Below are positions 26,177-35,306 of a DNA stretch of 37,509 nucleotides, one piece after another; position 1 is the stretch's first letter, and each line of letters opens with the position of its first letter. The notes beneath the pieces are model-generated. The model had not been told where the DNA came from and did no database searches. It saw only the letters and a program-made list of their open reading frames with translations. Source of the stretch: Acidobacteriota bacterium (GTDB taxonomy: Bacteria; Acidobacteriota; Vicinamibacteria; Vicinamibacterales; UBA2999); NCBI GenBank assembly GCA_023265015.1, contig JAHFUO010000006.1, positions 1 to 37,509 of the forward strand. Reading direction: 5' to 3'. The position numbers were made by a program, and so were the translations under genes.

Positions 26177-26213
26177 GCTCTCGGAACATTCCGTCAATCA
26201 CACCCGGTGTCTT
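26141..26213. repeat. Inverted-repeat element between pyrE and truA
   Basis: Perfect 17-bp arms AAGACACCGGGTGTGAT (26141-26157) / ATCACACCCGGTGTCTT (26197-26213) around a 39-bp centre. Confidence 0.9.
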
Positions 26214-26794
26214 TACAGGCGCGAGCCGGGCTTCACGACAAGCCTTCCGGCAGCGCAGAGCGGGCAGGACTCGGGCTCGTACGTCGGCAGCGCGACGGTC
26301 GCCAGCGCGTGAAACGACACGTCGATCCGCTGCTGGCCTCCGCTGCGGTCGATGATCGCGGCGGCGCCTACGACCTGCGCGCCCGCCGCGCGCGCAACCT
26401 CGATCGTTTCCTGCGTCGACCCACCGGTCGTCACGACGTCCTCGACGACAAGGACCTTCTCGCCCGGCGAGAGCGAGAAGCCGCGCCGCAGCGTCAGCGT
26501 GCTGTCCTGCCGCTCCGCGAAGATCGCTCGAACGCCGAGCGCGCGCGCGACCTCCTGGCCGATCACGATCCCGCCAAGCGCCGGCGACAGGATCGCCTGC
26601 GCGCCGAGCTGGCGCGTGCGCTCCGCGATCGCGGCGCCGAGCGCTTCCGCTTCGCGCGGATGTTGAAGGACGAGCGCGCACTGAAGATACCCGGGGCTGT
26701 GCAGACCCGAGGTCAGGCGGAAGTGCCCGTCGAGCAGCGCGCCCGCCCGGCGAAAACGATCGAGCACGGCGTCGACGGTCACAAATGTCATCAT
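26213..26794 (-). CDS. pyrE: Orotate phosphoribosyltransferase
   Basis: FRLTSGLHSPGYLQCALVLQHP, VLVVEDVVTTGGSTQETIEVARAAGA. Confidence 0.88.
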   Translation of the reverse strand: MMTFVTVDAVLDRFRRAGALLDGHFRLTSGLHSPGYLQCALVLQHPREAEALGAAIAERTRQLGAQAILSPALGGIVIGQEVARALGVRAIFAERQDSTLTLRRGFSLSPGEKVLVVEDVVTTGGSTQETIEVARAAGAQVVGAAAIIDRSGGQQRIDVSFHALATVALPTYEPESCPLCAAGRLVVKPGSRL

Positions 26795-26832
26795 ACGTTC
26801 ATATATCTGCCGTACGCGAGATGCGAGACTGA

Positions 26833-28482
26833 ATGGATACGCCAATGCGAATGACATTGCTTCGAAGCGCCCTCGTGATCGTGACCCTTGCGATCTGGAA
26901 CGTCCCGCCTGCATCGGCGCAGCAGGCGCAACAGCCCGTCCAACGCCTGACCGTCGACGATGCGGTGAGGCTGGCGCTGGAGAACAATCTCGGGATTCAG
27001 ATCGTGAGGTTCAGCCCGCAGATCCAGGACCTCGCCGTCGCGCTCGCGCGATCCGCGTGGATCCCGACGTTCACCAGCACCCTGCAGGGGGCCAGCACCG
27101 ATACGCCGAACACGAGCTTCCTGTCGGGCAGCCAGGGCAACAAGACCACCGACCGCCGGCTCACCGACAACGTCGGCGTCACGCAGTTCACGCCGTGGGG
27201 CGGCAGCTACAACGTCGGATGGGACAGCTCGCGCGCCACGACCACGAACCTCTTTTCCAACTTTTCGCCGACGCTTCGGTCCTCGCTGTCCTTGCACATC
27301 CAGCAGCCGCTCATGCGCAACTTCGACATCGACAGCTTCCGGCAGCAGCTGCTCGTCAGCCAGAAGAACCGGGAAACCTCGGACGTCGAGGTGCAGCAGA
27401 CGGTCGCCACGACGTCGAGGGCCGTGCGTGACGCCTACTGGGACCTGGCGTACGCGAACGCGTCGCTCGTCGTGCAGCAGCAGTCGCTCGACCTGGCGCG
27501 CGAATCGCTCCGCGAAACCAACTCGCGCATCGAGATCGGCACAACTCCCCCAATCGACGCCGTCGAGGCGCAGGCCGAGGTCGCCCTGCGCGACGAGGCG
27601 GTGATCGTGGCGCAGGCCCAGATTGAAACCGCGCAGGACGCGCTCCGCGCGCTCATCTTGAACCAGTCATCGCCCGACTTCTGGACGACGCGGATCGAGC
27701 CGTCGGATCTGCCCGCGTTTCAGCCGGTGACCGTCGACGTCGATGCGGCCGTGCGGAACGCGCTGCAGATGCGCACCGACCTGCAGCAGGCGCGCAAGTC
27801 GATCGAGGCGAACGACATCAGCATCCGCTACTTCCGCAACCAGACGCTGCCCGACGTCACCGCGGCGTTCGACTACGGGTTGACGGGCCTTGGCGGCACG
27901 CAGTTCGTGCGCGGCGCCGGGTTCCCGGGACCGATCGTCGGCCAGACGCAGCGCAGTTTTGGATCCGTCCTCGGCGATCTGTTCCAAAACCAGTTCCCGA
28001 GCTGGACGCTCTCGCTCAACGTCAGCTACCCGCTTGGCAACAGTCAGCAGGCGGCCAGCCTGGCGCGCGCGCAGCTGCAGAGCAGCCAGGCAACGACGCA
28101 GTTGAAGAATGCCGAGCTTCAGGTCGTGACGCAGGTACGCACTATCTCCAGGCAGGTGCAGACCAATCAAAAGCGCGTCGACAGCACGCGCGCGTCACGG
28201 GGTCTCTCCGAGCAGAAGCTCGACGCGGAGCAGAAGAAGCTGGCGGCCGGCACGTCGACGACGTTCATCGTGTTCCAGGCGCAACGCGACCTGGCGCAGG
28301 CACGCAACAACGAGCTGAGCGCCATCCTCGATTACAACCGCTCGGTCGTCGATTTCGAGACGATCCAGCTGGCGCCGATTGCTGGAAGCGCGGGCGGCGT
28401 CACGAGCGTGACTGCCGCGGCCGCCACGACAATCACCGCGGCCGGCGCAGGAACGACCGCGACGGCAGGCGCGACACGATAA
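26833..28482 (+). CDS. TolC family outer-membrane efflux protein
   Basis: Signal peptide, LTVDDAVRLALENNLGIQI; duplicated coiled-coil OEP pattern; QRDLAQARNNELSAILDYNRSVVDFE. Confidence 0.85.
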   Translation: MDTPMRMTLLRSALVIVTLAIWNVPPASAQQAQQPVQRLTVDDAVRLALENNLGIQIVRFSPQIQDLAVALARSAWIPTFTSTLQGASTDTPNTSFLSGSQGNKTTDRRLTDNVGVTQFTPWGGSYNVGWDSSRATTTNLFSNFSPTLRSSLSLHIQQPLMRNFDIDSFRQQLLVSQKNRETSDVEVQQTVATTSRAVRDAYWDLAYANASLVVQQQSLDLARESLRETNSRIEIGTTPPIDAVEAQAEVALRDEAVIVAQAQIETAQDALRALILNQSSPDFWTTRIEPSDLPAFQPVTVDVDAAVRNALQMRTDLQQARKSIEANDISIRYFRNQTLPDVTAAFDYGLTGLGGTQFVRGAGFPGPIVGQTQRSFGSVLGDLFQNQFPSWTLSLNVSYPLGNSQQAASLARAQLQSSQATTQLKNAELQVVTQVRTISRQVQTNQKRVDSTRASRGLSEQKLDAEQKKLAAGTSTTFIVFQAQRDLAQARNNELSAILDYNRSVVDFETIQLAPIAGSAGGVTSVTAAAATTITAAGAGTTATAGATR

Positions 28483-28483
28483 T

Positions 28484-28566
28484 GCACGATTCAAAATGCA
28501 ACATGCAAACACACCATACTTCGCCGCACGCGTTGTTTGCATCTTGAATTTTGTGTTTTGAATTAC
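28484..28566. repeat. AT-rich ATTCAAAATGCA-type inverted repeat
   Basis: atgcacgattcaaaatgcaacatgcaaaca ... tgtttgcatcttgaattttgtgttttgaattacatgc. Confidence 0.75.
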
Positions 28567-29358
28567 ATGCGTAAGAAGCTGTCGGTCACGATCATCGCGC
28601 TCAACGAAGCCGAGCACATCGCCGCCGCCATCGAGTCCGCCTCCTGGGCGGACGAAATCTTCGTCGTCGACTCCGGAAGCAGCGATGGAACGGCGGCGAT
28701 CGCCCTCGAGAAGGGGGCGCGGCTGCTGACGCGCGAGTGGACCGGGTACGTCGATCAGAAGAATTACGCGGCCACGGCGGCAGCCAACGACTGGATCTTC
28801 TCGCTCGACGCCGACGAGCGGATCCCGCCGGCGCTGGCCGATGAGATTCGATCCGTGCTCGCGACCGAGCCACCGGCCCACGCGTACCGGGTGCCGCGCG
28901 TCACGCGTCACCTCGGGCGGTGGATACGCACCACCGACTTCTATCCCGATTTCCAGACGCGCCTCTACGACCGCCGCTTCGCGCGGTGGCGCGGGCGCTA
29001 CGTCCATGAATCGGTCGTCGTTGATGGACCGTCGGGCCGGTTGAAGAACGACCTCGAACACCACTCGTTCCGCGACTTGGGCGATCAGGCCAAGCGGATC
29101 AACCACTACTCCACGCTCGCGGCGCTTCAGATGTACGAGGCCGGCCGGCGGACGGGACCGGTCGAGATCCTCGTCCATCCGGTTGCGGCGTTCCTGCGGA
29201 ATTACGTGTTGCGGAGGGGGTTCCTCGACGGGACGGCCGGACTCACGATCTCGTTGATGAATGCGTGGTCGGTCGCGCTGAAGTTCGCGAAGCTCTGGGA
29301 GTTACAGCAACAAGCACGAAGACGCGAAGATCTCGAAGGTCACGAAAAACCAAAATAG
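28567..29358 (+). CDS. Family 2 glycosyltransferase (LPS core WaaE-like)
   Basis: KLSVTIIALNEAEHIAAAIESASWADEIFVVDSGSSDGT, DWIFSLDADERI, FYPDFQTRLYDRR. Confidence 0.9.
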   Translation: MRKKLSVTIIALNEAEHIAAAIESASWADEIFVVDSGSSDGTAAIALEKGARLLTREWTGYVDQKNYAATAAANDWIFSLDADERIPPALADEIRSVLATEPPAHAYRVPRVTRHLGRWIRTTDFYPDFQTRLYDRRFARWRGRYVHESVVVDGPSGRLKNDLEHHSFRDLGDQAKRINHYSTLAALQMYEAGRRTGPVEILVHPVAAFLRNYVLRRGFLDGTAGLTISLMNAWSVALKFAKLWELQQQARRREDLEGHEKPK

Positions 29359-29398
29359 TTTTCGTGGTCATCGCGACTTTCGTGATCTTCGTGGTTTG
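29312..29398. repeat. CACGAAGA-type repeat between convergent genes
   Basis: cacgaagacgcgaagatctcgaaggtCACGAAAAaccaaaatagTTTTCGTGgtcatcgcgactttcgtgatcttcgtgg. Confidence 0.88.
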
Positions 29399-30291
29399 AG
29401 CTGACGACCCTTGGGGCGGCAGACACCACGGAGCGGACACTGCCGATCGCCCTGGGCGCGGCGGTAGCCGCACGCGTTCATCATCCCGACGTGGCAGAGG
29501 GAGAAGTCGTATCGGACCGGATCGGCTGCATCGATGGTGCGCAGCGAGGCGGTGATCTCCGCCGCCATCTTCCAGCCGGGCGTCGCGTAGCGCGTGAGGC
29601 GAAGGCAACGACCGAGCCGGATCACGTGCGTGTCGAGCGGAACGATGAGCTGCGAAGGGGACACCCGTGTCCACACGCCGAGATCGATCGCGTCGCGGCG
29701 GACCATCCATCTCAGAAACAGGTTGAGCCGCTTGCAGGCGCTGCCCGCCGACGGCCGCGGAAAGAAATAGCAGACGCCGGGCCGTTTCGGCACGCGGCCG
29801 TACGCGGGGCGGAGATCGGTCTGCAGCGCGCGGGTCGAAAACGCGTCGAGCGCAGGGCCGATGTCGGGCGCCCGCGGATCGTCCCCCACGACGAAGAAAC
29901 CCTCAATCGACCCAGACTCGCGCAGCATGCGCTGCAGGATCAGCAGTAACGCCACCAGATCGCGCCCGCGGATCCAGCGATGCACGAGCGGATCGAGACG
30001 CTCGCGATGCCGCGCGGGATCAAACGCGCGGACAAACGCTGCGGGCCTCGGCCCCATGACGGCGAGCAGCGATTCGATCGAGTGCAGCACGCTCGCGACG
30101 CGGCCGAACGCCAGGGCGGAGGCGCAGAAGCCGACCACCTCCCGGTCCTCCCGCGCCTCGTAGCGCCGGACGATGTGGATCGGGTCGGTGGCGGAATTGA
30201 CGTGATCGAAGGTGCGGTACAGGTCATCGAGACGAGGACCGAAGTCGGTTCGTGGGTGCACGGGTGCACGGGTGCACAAGGTTCGGTTCAT
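29368..30291 (-). CDS. TIGR02757 family protein (HhH-GPD-like fold)
   Basis: VGFCASALAFGRVASVLHSIESLL, KRLNLFLRWMVRRDAIDLGVW, LIVPLDTHVIRLGRCLRLT; C-terminal Cys cluster. Confidence 0.8.
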   Translation of the reverse strand: MNRTLCTRAPVHPRTDFGPRLDDLYRTFDHVNSATDPIHIVRRYEAREDREVVGFCASALAFGRVASVLHSIESLLAVMGPRPAAFVRAFDPARHRERLDPLVHRWIRGRDLVALLLILQRMLRESGSIEGFFVVGDDPRAPDIGPALDAFSTRALQTDLRPAYGRVPKRPGVCYFFPRPSAGSACKRLNLFLRWMVRRDAIDLGVWTRVSPSQLIVPLDTHVIRLGRCLRLTRYATPGWKMAAEITASLRTIDAADPVRYDFSLCHVGMMNACGYRRAQGDRQCPLRGVCRPKGRQLKPRRSRKSR

Positions 30292-30420
30292 GGGTGCGCC
30301 GGTTCGGGTTCGGGATGGGTTCGGGATGGGTTCGGGGTTCGTTCCGGGGTTGAATCCGGGGTTGAATTCAGGGTAGGGCTTCGAACCTGTGCACCCGTGA
30401 ACCCGCGCACCCGCGAACCC
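30248..30420. repeat. GGGTGCAC/GGTTCG inverted repeat with tandem centre
   Basis: Left ggttcgtgggtgcacgggtgcacgggtgcacaaggttcg; right, reverse-complemented, ggttcgcgggtgcgcgggttcacgggtgcacaggttcg; centre gggttcgggatgggttcgggatgggttcgggg. Confidence 0.88.
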
Positions 30421-31067
30421 TATTTCGGAAACGGCTTGAGCGCGGGCGTGCTGCCCGCCGGCAGCGGCGTCCGCGCGACGTTGAGCACCATCGAGATCAT
30501 CGAGTAGTAGCCGTTCACGCCGACCAGGTCCATCATCCCCTGCTCGCCGAACTTCGCCACCGCCCGCGCATACGTGCGATCGGTGACGCTGTGGAGCTCG
30601 TTCAGCTCCGTGCTGAACTCGTAGACGATTTCCTGCTCGTCGGTCATGTTCTCCGGACGACGGCCGTCCGCAACCGCCTGGATGATCGCGTCGCTCAGGC
30701 CGGCCGTCTTCGCGTCGGCGGCGTGCACGTACCATTCGTACTCCTGCGTCCAGCGTCGCGACTGCAGCAGGATCGCGAATTCGCTGACCGCGCGCGGCAG
30801 CGCGTTGCCGAGGCGCAGGTAGATGCCCATCCGGGCGGCCGTCAGCATGAACTGCGGGCTGCGGCTGAGCGCGATGAATGGGCCGAAGACCTCCTGCTTG
30901 CGCTCCGCCAGGAAGTCGGCCGCCGCCTGCTTCTGCGCGGCGGTCAGCTTGTCCGCGGGAATCGGCGGAAGACGATCTTGCGCGGCACCGTCCGAAACAA
31001 ATGCACAAAGGGACATCACGATGAGAGTCGACGCGGCGACGATGATTTTCATGTGATTGAAATCCAT
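30420..31067 (-). CDS. Secreted carboxymuconolactone decarboxylase family protein
   Basis: N-terminal signal; SRSPQFMLTAARMGIYLRLGNALPRAVSEFAILLQSRRWTQEYEWYVHAADAKTAGLSDAIIQAV. Confidence 0.8.
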   Translation of the reverse strand: MDFNHMKIIVAASTLIVMSLCAFVSDGAAQDRLPPIPADKLTAAQKQAAADFLAERKQEVFGPFIALSRSPQFMLTAARMGIYLRLGNALPRAVSEFAILLQSRRWTQEYEWYVHAADAKTAGLSDAIIQAVADGRRPENMTDEQEIVYEFSTELNELHSVTDRTYARAVAKFGEQGMMDLVGVNGYYSMISMVLNVARTPLPAGSTPALKPFPK

Positions 31068-31073
31068 GATCTC

Positions 31074-31148
31074 CTACTGCGTGGAGCGCATCGAAATCAT
31101 GAGCGCGACGGCGGCGAACCCGGCGCTCATCAAGACTTGCTTTTTCAT
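31074..31148 (-). CDS. Possible 24-aa hydrophobic small ORF
   Basis: MKKQVLMSAGFAAVALMISMRSTQ with AAGGGG ~8 nt upstream of ATG; no homology available. Confidence 0.2.
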   Translation of the reverse strand: MKKQVLMSAGFAAVALMISMRSTQ

Positions 31149-31250
31149 CTCATACCCCTTCGTCACGTTCCACCAGGACACGAGGCCGACGCTTCGTTTG
31201 CGCTGAGAGCTTAATCCAATTTCCGCCGTCCACGTCGCCGGTATTGGCGT

Positions 31251-32966
31251 TCAGGGATCAGACGGGTTCGCCCGCAGAAAATCGAAATCGCAGCCCAGTT
31301 CCGGACCAAGAACTGCCTGCGCGTACAGCCGTGCGTAGCCGCGCGACGGCACCGTCCTCGATGGGACGTGATGACGCCTGGCCGCCAGCTCGCTGTCGGA
31401 CAGCAACACTTCGAGACGCTGCTCTTTCACGCTGAGACGGATCCGATCGCCGTTGCGCACCAATCCGAGCGGGCCACCGATCGCAGACTCCGGCGAGATG
31501 TGGAGCACAACCGTTCCGAACGCGGTTCCGCTCATCCGGGCGTCGGAAATGCGAAGCATGTCCTTCACGCCCGCGCGCGCGAGCTTCGCCGGAATCGGCA
31601 GATACCCGGCCTCCGGCATCCCGGCCCCGACCGATCCGGCATTCTGGAGCACGAGCACGTCGGTCGGGGTGACGTCCAGCGCCGGATCATCGATGCGATT
31701 CGAGAGGTCGTCGAGATCAGTGAACACGACGGCGCGGCCGACGTGCTCGAACAATCGCTCGTCGGCGGCGCCGCGTTTGAGGACGCAACCGTTGGGCGCG
31801 ATGTTTCCAAAGAGCGCAATCAGCCCTCCGGTCGCGCGGAACGGCTCCGCGAGCGGCCGCACAACCGAGCGATCGACGAAGCGGCGCCGACTCCGCAGGC
31901 GATCGCCGAGCGTGTCGCCCGTCACCGATCGGCAGTCGAGGTGGAGCAAGGGCTCGAGCTCCTGCAGGACCGCGTGCACGCCTCCGGCCGCGTGAAAGTC
32001 CTCCATGTAGTGCTCGCCGGTCGGCTTGAGATTCACAAGAACGGGAGTCGATTCGCTCAGCGCGTTCAACGCTCGAAGATCGAGCTGCAGCCCGACCCGG
32101 CCGGCGATGGCCGCGAGATGAATGACACCGTTCGTAGATCCGCCGATGGCGAGCAGCATTCGCGCCGCGTTTTCGATCGCATCGCTGGTGACAATCGCGT
32201 TCGGCGCGATTCCCGAATGCGACAGGCGTACCGCTTCCGTCCCTGTCGCTTCGGCAATCCTCAACCGATCGGCGTGGACCGCCGGCGCGGCCGCGCTGTC
32301 GGGCAGCGTCATCCCGAGCGTTTCGCTGATGCACGCCATCGTGCTGGCCGTGCCCATGACTGCGCAGGTTCCGGCAGTCACGGCCAGATTGTTCTCGACG
32401 TCCTCGATTTCCGCTTCGGTTGTCTCGCCCGAACGGAAGCGTGCCCAGAAGCGTCGGCAGTCCGTACACGCGCCGAGCCGCTCGCCGTTGTAGCGACCCG
32501 TCATCATCGGCCCGACGACAAGTTGGATCGCAGGCACGCCGGCGGAAAGAGCCCCCATCAGCTGCGCCGGCACGGTCTTGTCGCAGCCGCCGATGAGAAC
32601 CGCCGCGCTCATCGGCTGCGCCCGGATCATCTCTTCGACGTCCATCGACATCAGATTGCGAAAGACCAGGCTCGTCGGACTGAGGAACACCTCCCCGAGC
32701 GAAATCGTGGGGAACGGCAGCGGAAGCCCCCCCGCGGCGAGGACCCCCCTGCTGACCGCCTCGACGAGCTCGGGTGTCAACCGATGGCAGTTGTTGAATC
32801 CGCTTGCTGCGGTGGCGATCCCGATAATGGGCCTCTTCAGCATGTCGCCTGAATAGCCCATCGACTTGGCGAACGACCGCCGTAGATAGCTCGCGAACTC
32901 CGGATCCCCGTAGTTCGTCAGACCTTTGTTCAGATCTCCGCGGCGGGTTCTACTGGTTGTCGTCAA
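31251..32966 (-). CDS. IlvD/Edd family dehydratase (probable sugar-acid dehydratase)
   Basis: LIGGCDKTVPAQLMG, GACTDCRRFW, GTCAVMGTASTMACISETLGMTLP, LGLVRNGDRI. Confidence 0.92.
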   Translation of the reverse strand: MTTTSRTRRGDLNKGLTNYGDPEFASYLRRSFAKSMGYSGDMLKRPIIGIATAASGFNNCHRLTPELVEAVSRGVLAAGGLPLPFPTISLGEVFLSPTSLVFRNLMSMDVEEMIRAQPMSAAVLIGGCDKTVPAQLMGALSAGVPAIQLVVGPMMTGRYNGERLGACTDCRRFWARFRSGETTEAEIEDVENNLAVTAGTCAVMGTASTMACISETLGMTLPDSAAAPAVHADRLRIAEATGTEAVRLSHSGIAPNAIVTSDAIENAARMLLAIGGSTNGVIHLAAIAGRVGLQLDLRALNALSESTPVLVNLKPTGEHYMEDFHAAGGVHAVLQELEPLLHLDCRSVTGDTLGDRLRSRRRFVDRSVVRPLAEPFRATGGLIALFGNIAPNGCVLKRGAADERLFEHVGRAVVFTDLDDLSNRIDDPALDVTPTDVLVLQNAGSVGAGMPEAGYLPIPAKLARAGVKDMLRISDARMSGTAFGTVVLHISPESAIGGPLGLVRNGDRIRLSVKEQRLEVLLSDSELAARRHHVPSRTVPSRGYARLYAQAVLGPELGCDFDFLRANPSDP

Positions 32967-33837
32967 GGAACCGGAGCAAACGCTTCAGCCGTTCATTGGC
33001 AGCAACCGGAACCGTGTCCGCGTCGCCGGCCTGCCATTGGTAAAACCCTTTGCCGCTGCGGATGCCGACATCCCCGCGCGCAACCATGTCCTGCAGCAGC
33101 GCCGTCGGCACCCCGGTATGTGACAAGGTGGGAACGATTGACCGCTGCGCCTGCGCATGCATCTCGAGACCGGCGATGTCCTTTTGTTCGAGCAGGCCGG
33201 TGATGCACATACGTGGTCCCAGGAGCCGCTTGGCGACCTTGTCGATCATCTCCGCGCTGGCGATTCCGTCTTCGATCAAGTGGTAGGCCTCGTGCAGAAT
33301 CGAATGCTGCAAGCGATTGATCAGGTAACCGTTGATCGGCCTCTCCAGCAGCACTGGCTCGCGGCCCGACTTTTTCACCGCGCAGACGGCGACGGCCACG
33401 GCGGCATCCTCGGTGCGCGATCCGCGTACGACCTCGATCATCGGAAACAGGTCCGCCGGCATGAAAAAATGCATCGCGAGAAAACGACCGGGAAACCTCA
33501 GGCCTTCGGCGAGCTCGTCCAGCGGCAGACCGGACGTATTCGTCGCCACGACGGGCGCTCCCTTATAGGCGACCTCGATCTGCTCATACACGGACCGCTT
33601 CACCGCGCGATCTTCGAAGACCGCCTCGATCACGAGATCGGGCACGTTATCGAGAGGCGGTTGGCGGACAACATGCACGGCGGGATGTGGAGCGATGATG
33701 TCGCGCGTGTCCATCAACGTCACCGCCATGTTCGCCCCCGCCATGAGTCGGGCAATCCCTTGACCCATGACTCCCCCGCCGGCGACCAGGACGCGACGGC
33801 AGAGAGCCGTGTCGAGCTGTTGATCGGTGATGGTCAT
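32950..33837 (-). CDS. 3-hydroxyacyl-CoA dehydrogenase family NAD(P)-dependent dehydrogenase
   Basis: VLVAGGGVMGQGIARLMAGANMAVTLMD, ATNTSGLPLDELAEGL, GRFLAMHFFMPADLFPMIEVV. Confidence 0.88.
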   Translation of the reverse strand: MTITDQQLDTALCRRVLVAGGGVMGQGIARLMAGANMAVTLMDTRDIIAPHPAVHVVRQPPLDNVPDLVIEAVFEDRAVKRSVYEQIEVAYKGAPVVATNTSGLPLDELAEGLRFPGRFLAMHFFMPADLFPMIEVVRGSRTEDAAVAVAVCAVKKSGREPVLLERPINGYLINRLQHSILHEAYHLIEDGIASAEMIDKVAKRLLGPRMCITGLLEQKDIAGLEMHAQAQRSIVPTLSHTGVPTALLQDMVARGDVGIRSGKGFYQWQAGDADTVPVAANERLKRLLRFLDDNQ

Positions 33838-33858
33838 CCAGCGAGGCTCACGATGGTG

Positions 33859-35190
33859 TCAACAGTCGGTGGCCATTTGCACGTGTGGCTGAGGCGCAGA
33901 GCCAATCCGCGCAAAACCCGACCTCATTGCCGCGTAGCAGGCGATGGCAAGCGTCGCCATCATGGCCATCCCCACCATCCCCGAAAGCCAGATTCCGCGA
34001 TAGTCCGCCAGGGCATTTCCGGGCTGCGAGTTGAGGGAGATTCCGACATAGCCGCTGACGGCGAGAACGCTCGCGCCCGCAAGTTGCCCGAGTGTGTTGG
34101 TGAAAGACGCGATCGACGCGGTTCGCAGCGGTCCGTACGTCTCGGAGATCGCGGCGGGCACCAGCGAAAACAGATTCACCGACATGCCGAGAAGGGCCGC
34201 GATCAGCACCAGCGACCAGACAGTGGACACACCCGCCGACAGAATCAGCAACAGGACGATGCCGGCGAGCAGCCATCCGATGAGCACGACAGTGCGCGAG
34301 ATGCCCCGCCTGGCAAGCACATCCGATAGCTTTCCGGCGAGAGGACAACCCACGGCTCGCCCTAACAGCGAATACGCGCCAAGCGCGAGCAATCCGCCGG
34401 CGACGACGGCCTGATTCAGTGACATTCCATATCTGGCGATGTAGACGTCCGCCGCGTAGACAGCCATCCACGTTTGTGTTCCGCGAATGCCGACGATGAA
34501 CCCTGAATAGATCATCGCGTAGCACCAGAGCTGCACGTCCCGGAGCAATGCCCGGTCGAACGGCTTTCTGATGGTGGCCGGCTCGTCGGCCGGGGCGGAT
34601 TTCAGCAACGCCACGCAGAGCAGGCCCATGGCGGCGATCACCAGGGCGACGGTCCTCATGCCCTGACGCCACCCGGAGGCGAAGTAGATCGAGAGCACCG
34701 GCAACAGAAAGAAGGCCATCCCTTCGCCAAGAGAGCCGCCCACACCGCCAAGGGTCGCCTGGCTCAGGCCACGTTGTGTGCTCGGAAACCACCGAGCAAT
34801 CGTGCCGGTCAGTGGGATATAGACGGCGGCGGCGGCGATACCGGCGCCGACGCGCCACAGGAGGAGCGACTGTTCGGTCTGTCCCGTCGCGAATCCGAGC
34901 GTGGTTCCAGCCGTCAGAAGAATCCCAAGGCCGATGACCCACCGGCTGCCGAATTTATCCGATGCGACGCCCCACGGCATTTGAAAGAACGCGTATGAAT
35001 AGAAGAACACCGACGCGAGGAGGCCCAGCGCTCCCTTGTCCATATGCAGATCGGCCGCGACGAACTTCTGAATCCCGGCGAAGTTCTGCCGTGAGAACTG
35101 GCTGGTGCCGTAGGCCAGGATGCCGACACAGAGGATGACCCAGCGATAGGCTGTTTGTTGGCGTGCTTCGAAGGTGCGAGCGCTGGACAC
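33859..35190 (-). CDS. MFS transporter, anion:cation symporter/hexuronate-transporter-like
   Basis: 12-TM MFS pattern; SQFSRQNFAGIQKFVAADLHMDKGALGLLASVFFYSYAFFQMPWGVASDKFGSR; GTG start with AGGAGG upstream. Confidence 0.85.
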   Translation of the reverse strand: MSSARTFEARQQTAYRWVILCVGILAYGTSQFSRQNFAGIQKFVAADLHMDKGALGLLASVFFYSYAFFQMPWGVASDKFGSRWVIGLGILLTAGTTLGFATGQTEQSLLLWRVGAGIAAAAVYIPLTGTIARWFPSTQRGLSQATLGGVGGSLGEGMAFFLLPVLSIYFASGWRQGMRTVALVIAAMGLLCVALLKSAPADEPATIRKPFDRALLRDVQLWCYAMIYSGFIVGIRGTQTWMAVYAADVYIARYGMSLNQAVVAGGLLALGAYSLLGRAVGCPLAGKLSDVLARRGISRTVVLIGWLLAGIVLLLILSAGVSTVWSLVLIAALLGMSVNLFSLVPAAISETYGPLRTASIASFTNTLGQLAGASVLAVSGYVGISLNSQPGNALADYRGIWLSGMVGMAMMATLAIACYAAMRSGFARIGSAPQPHVQMATDC

Positions 35191-35306
35191 GGTGCCTCCT
35201 GCCGGAAGACAGAGGTTTCGAATACCGCGGTGTAGGAGATTTCGTGGGGCGGCACACGCTATCAGATTGAACACGACAGCGCAAACGACAAGAGCGCTTG
35301 CCCATC

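Noticed and set aside
29368-31008. 546-aa fusion ORF upstream of the TIGR02757 gene
   Set aside because: The upstream half is an out-of-frame read of the carboxymuconolactone decarboxylase-like gene and the repeat tract; the supported start is 30291.
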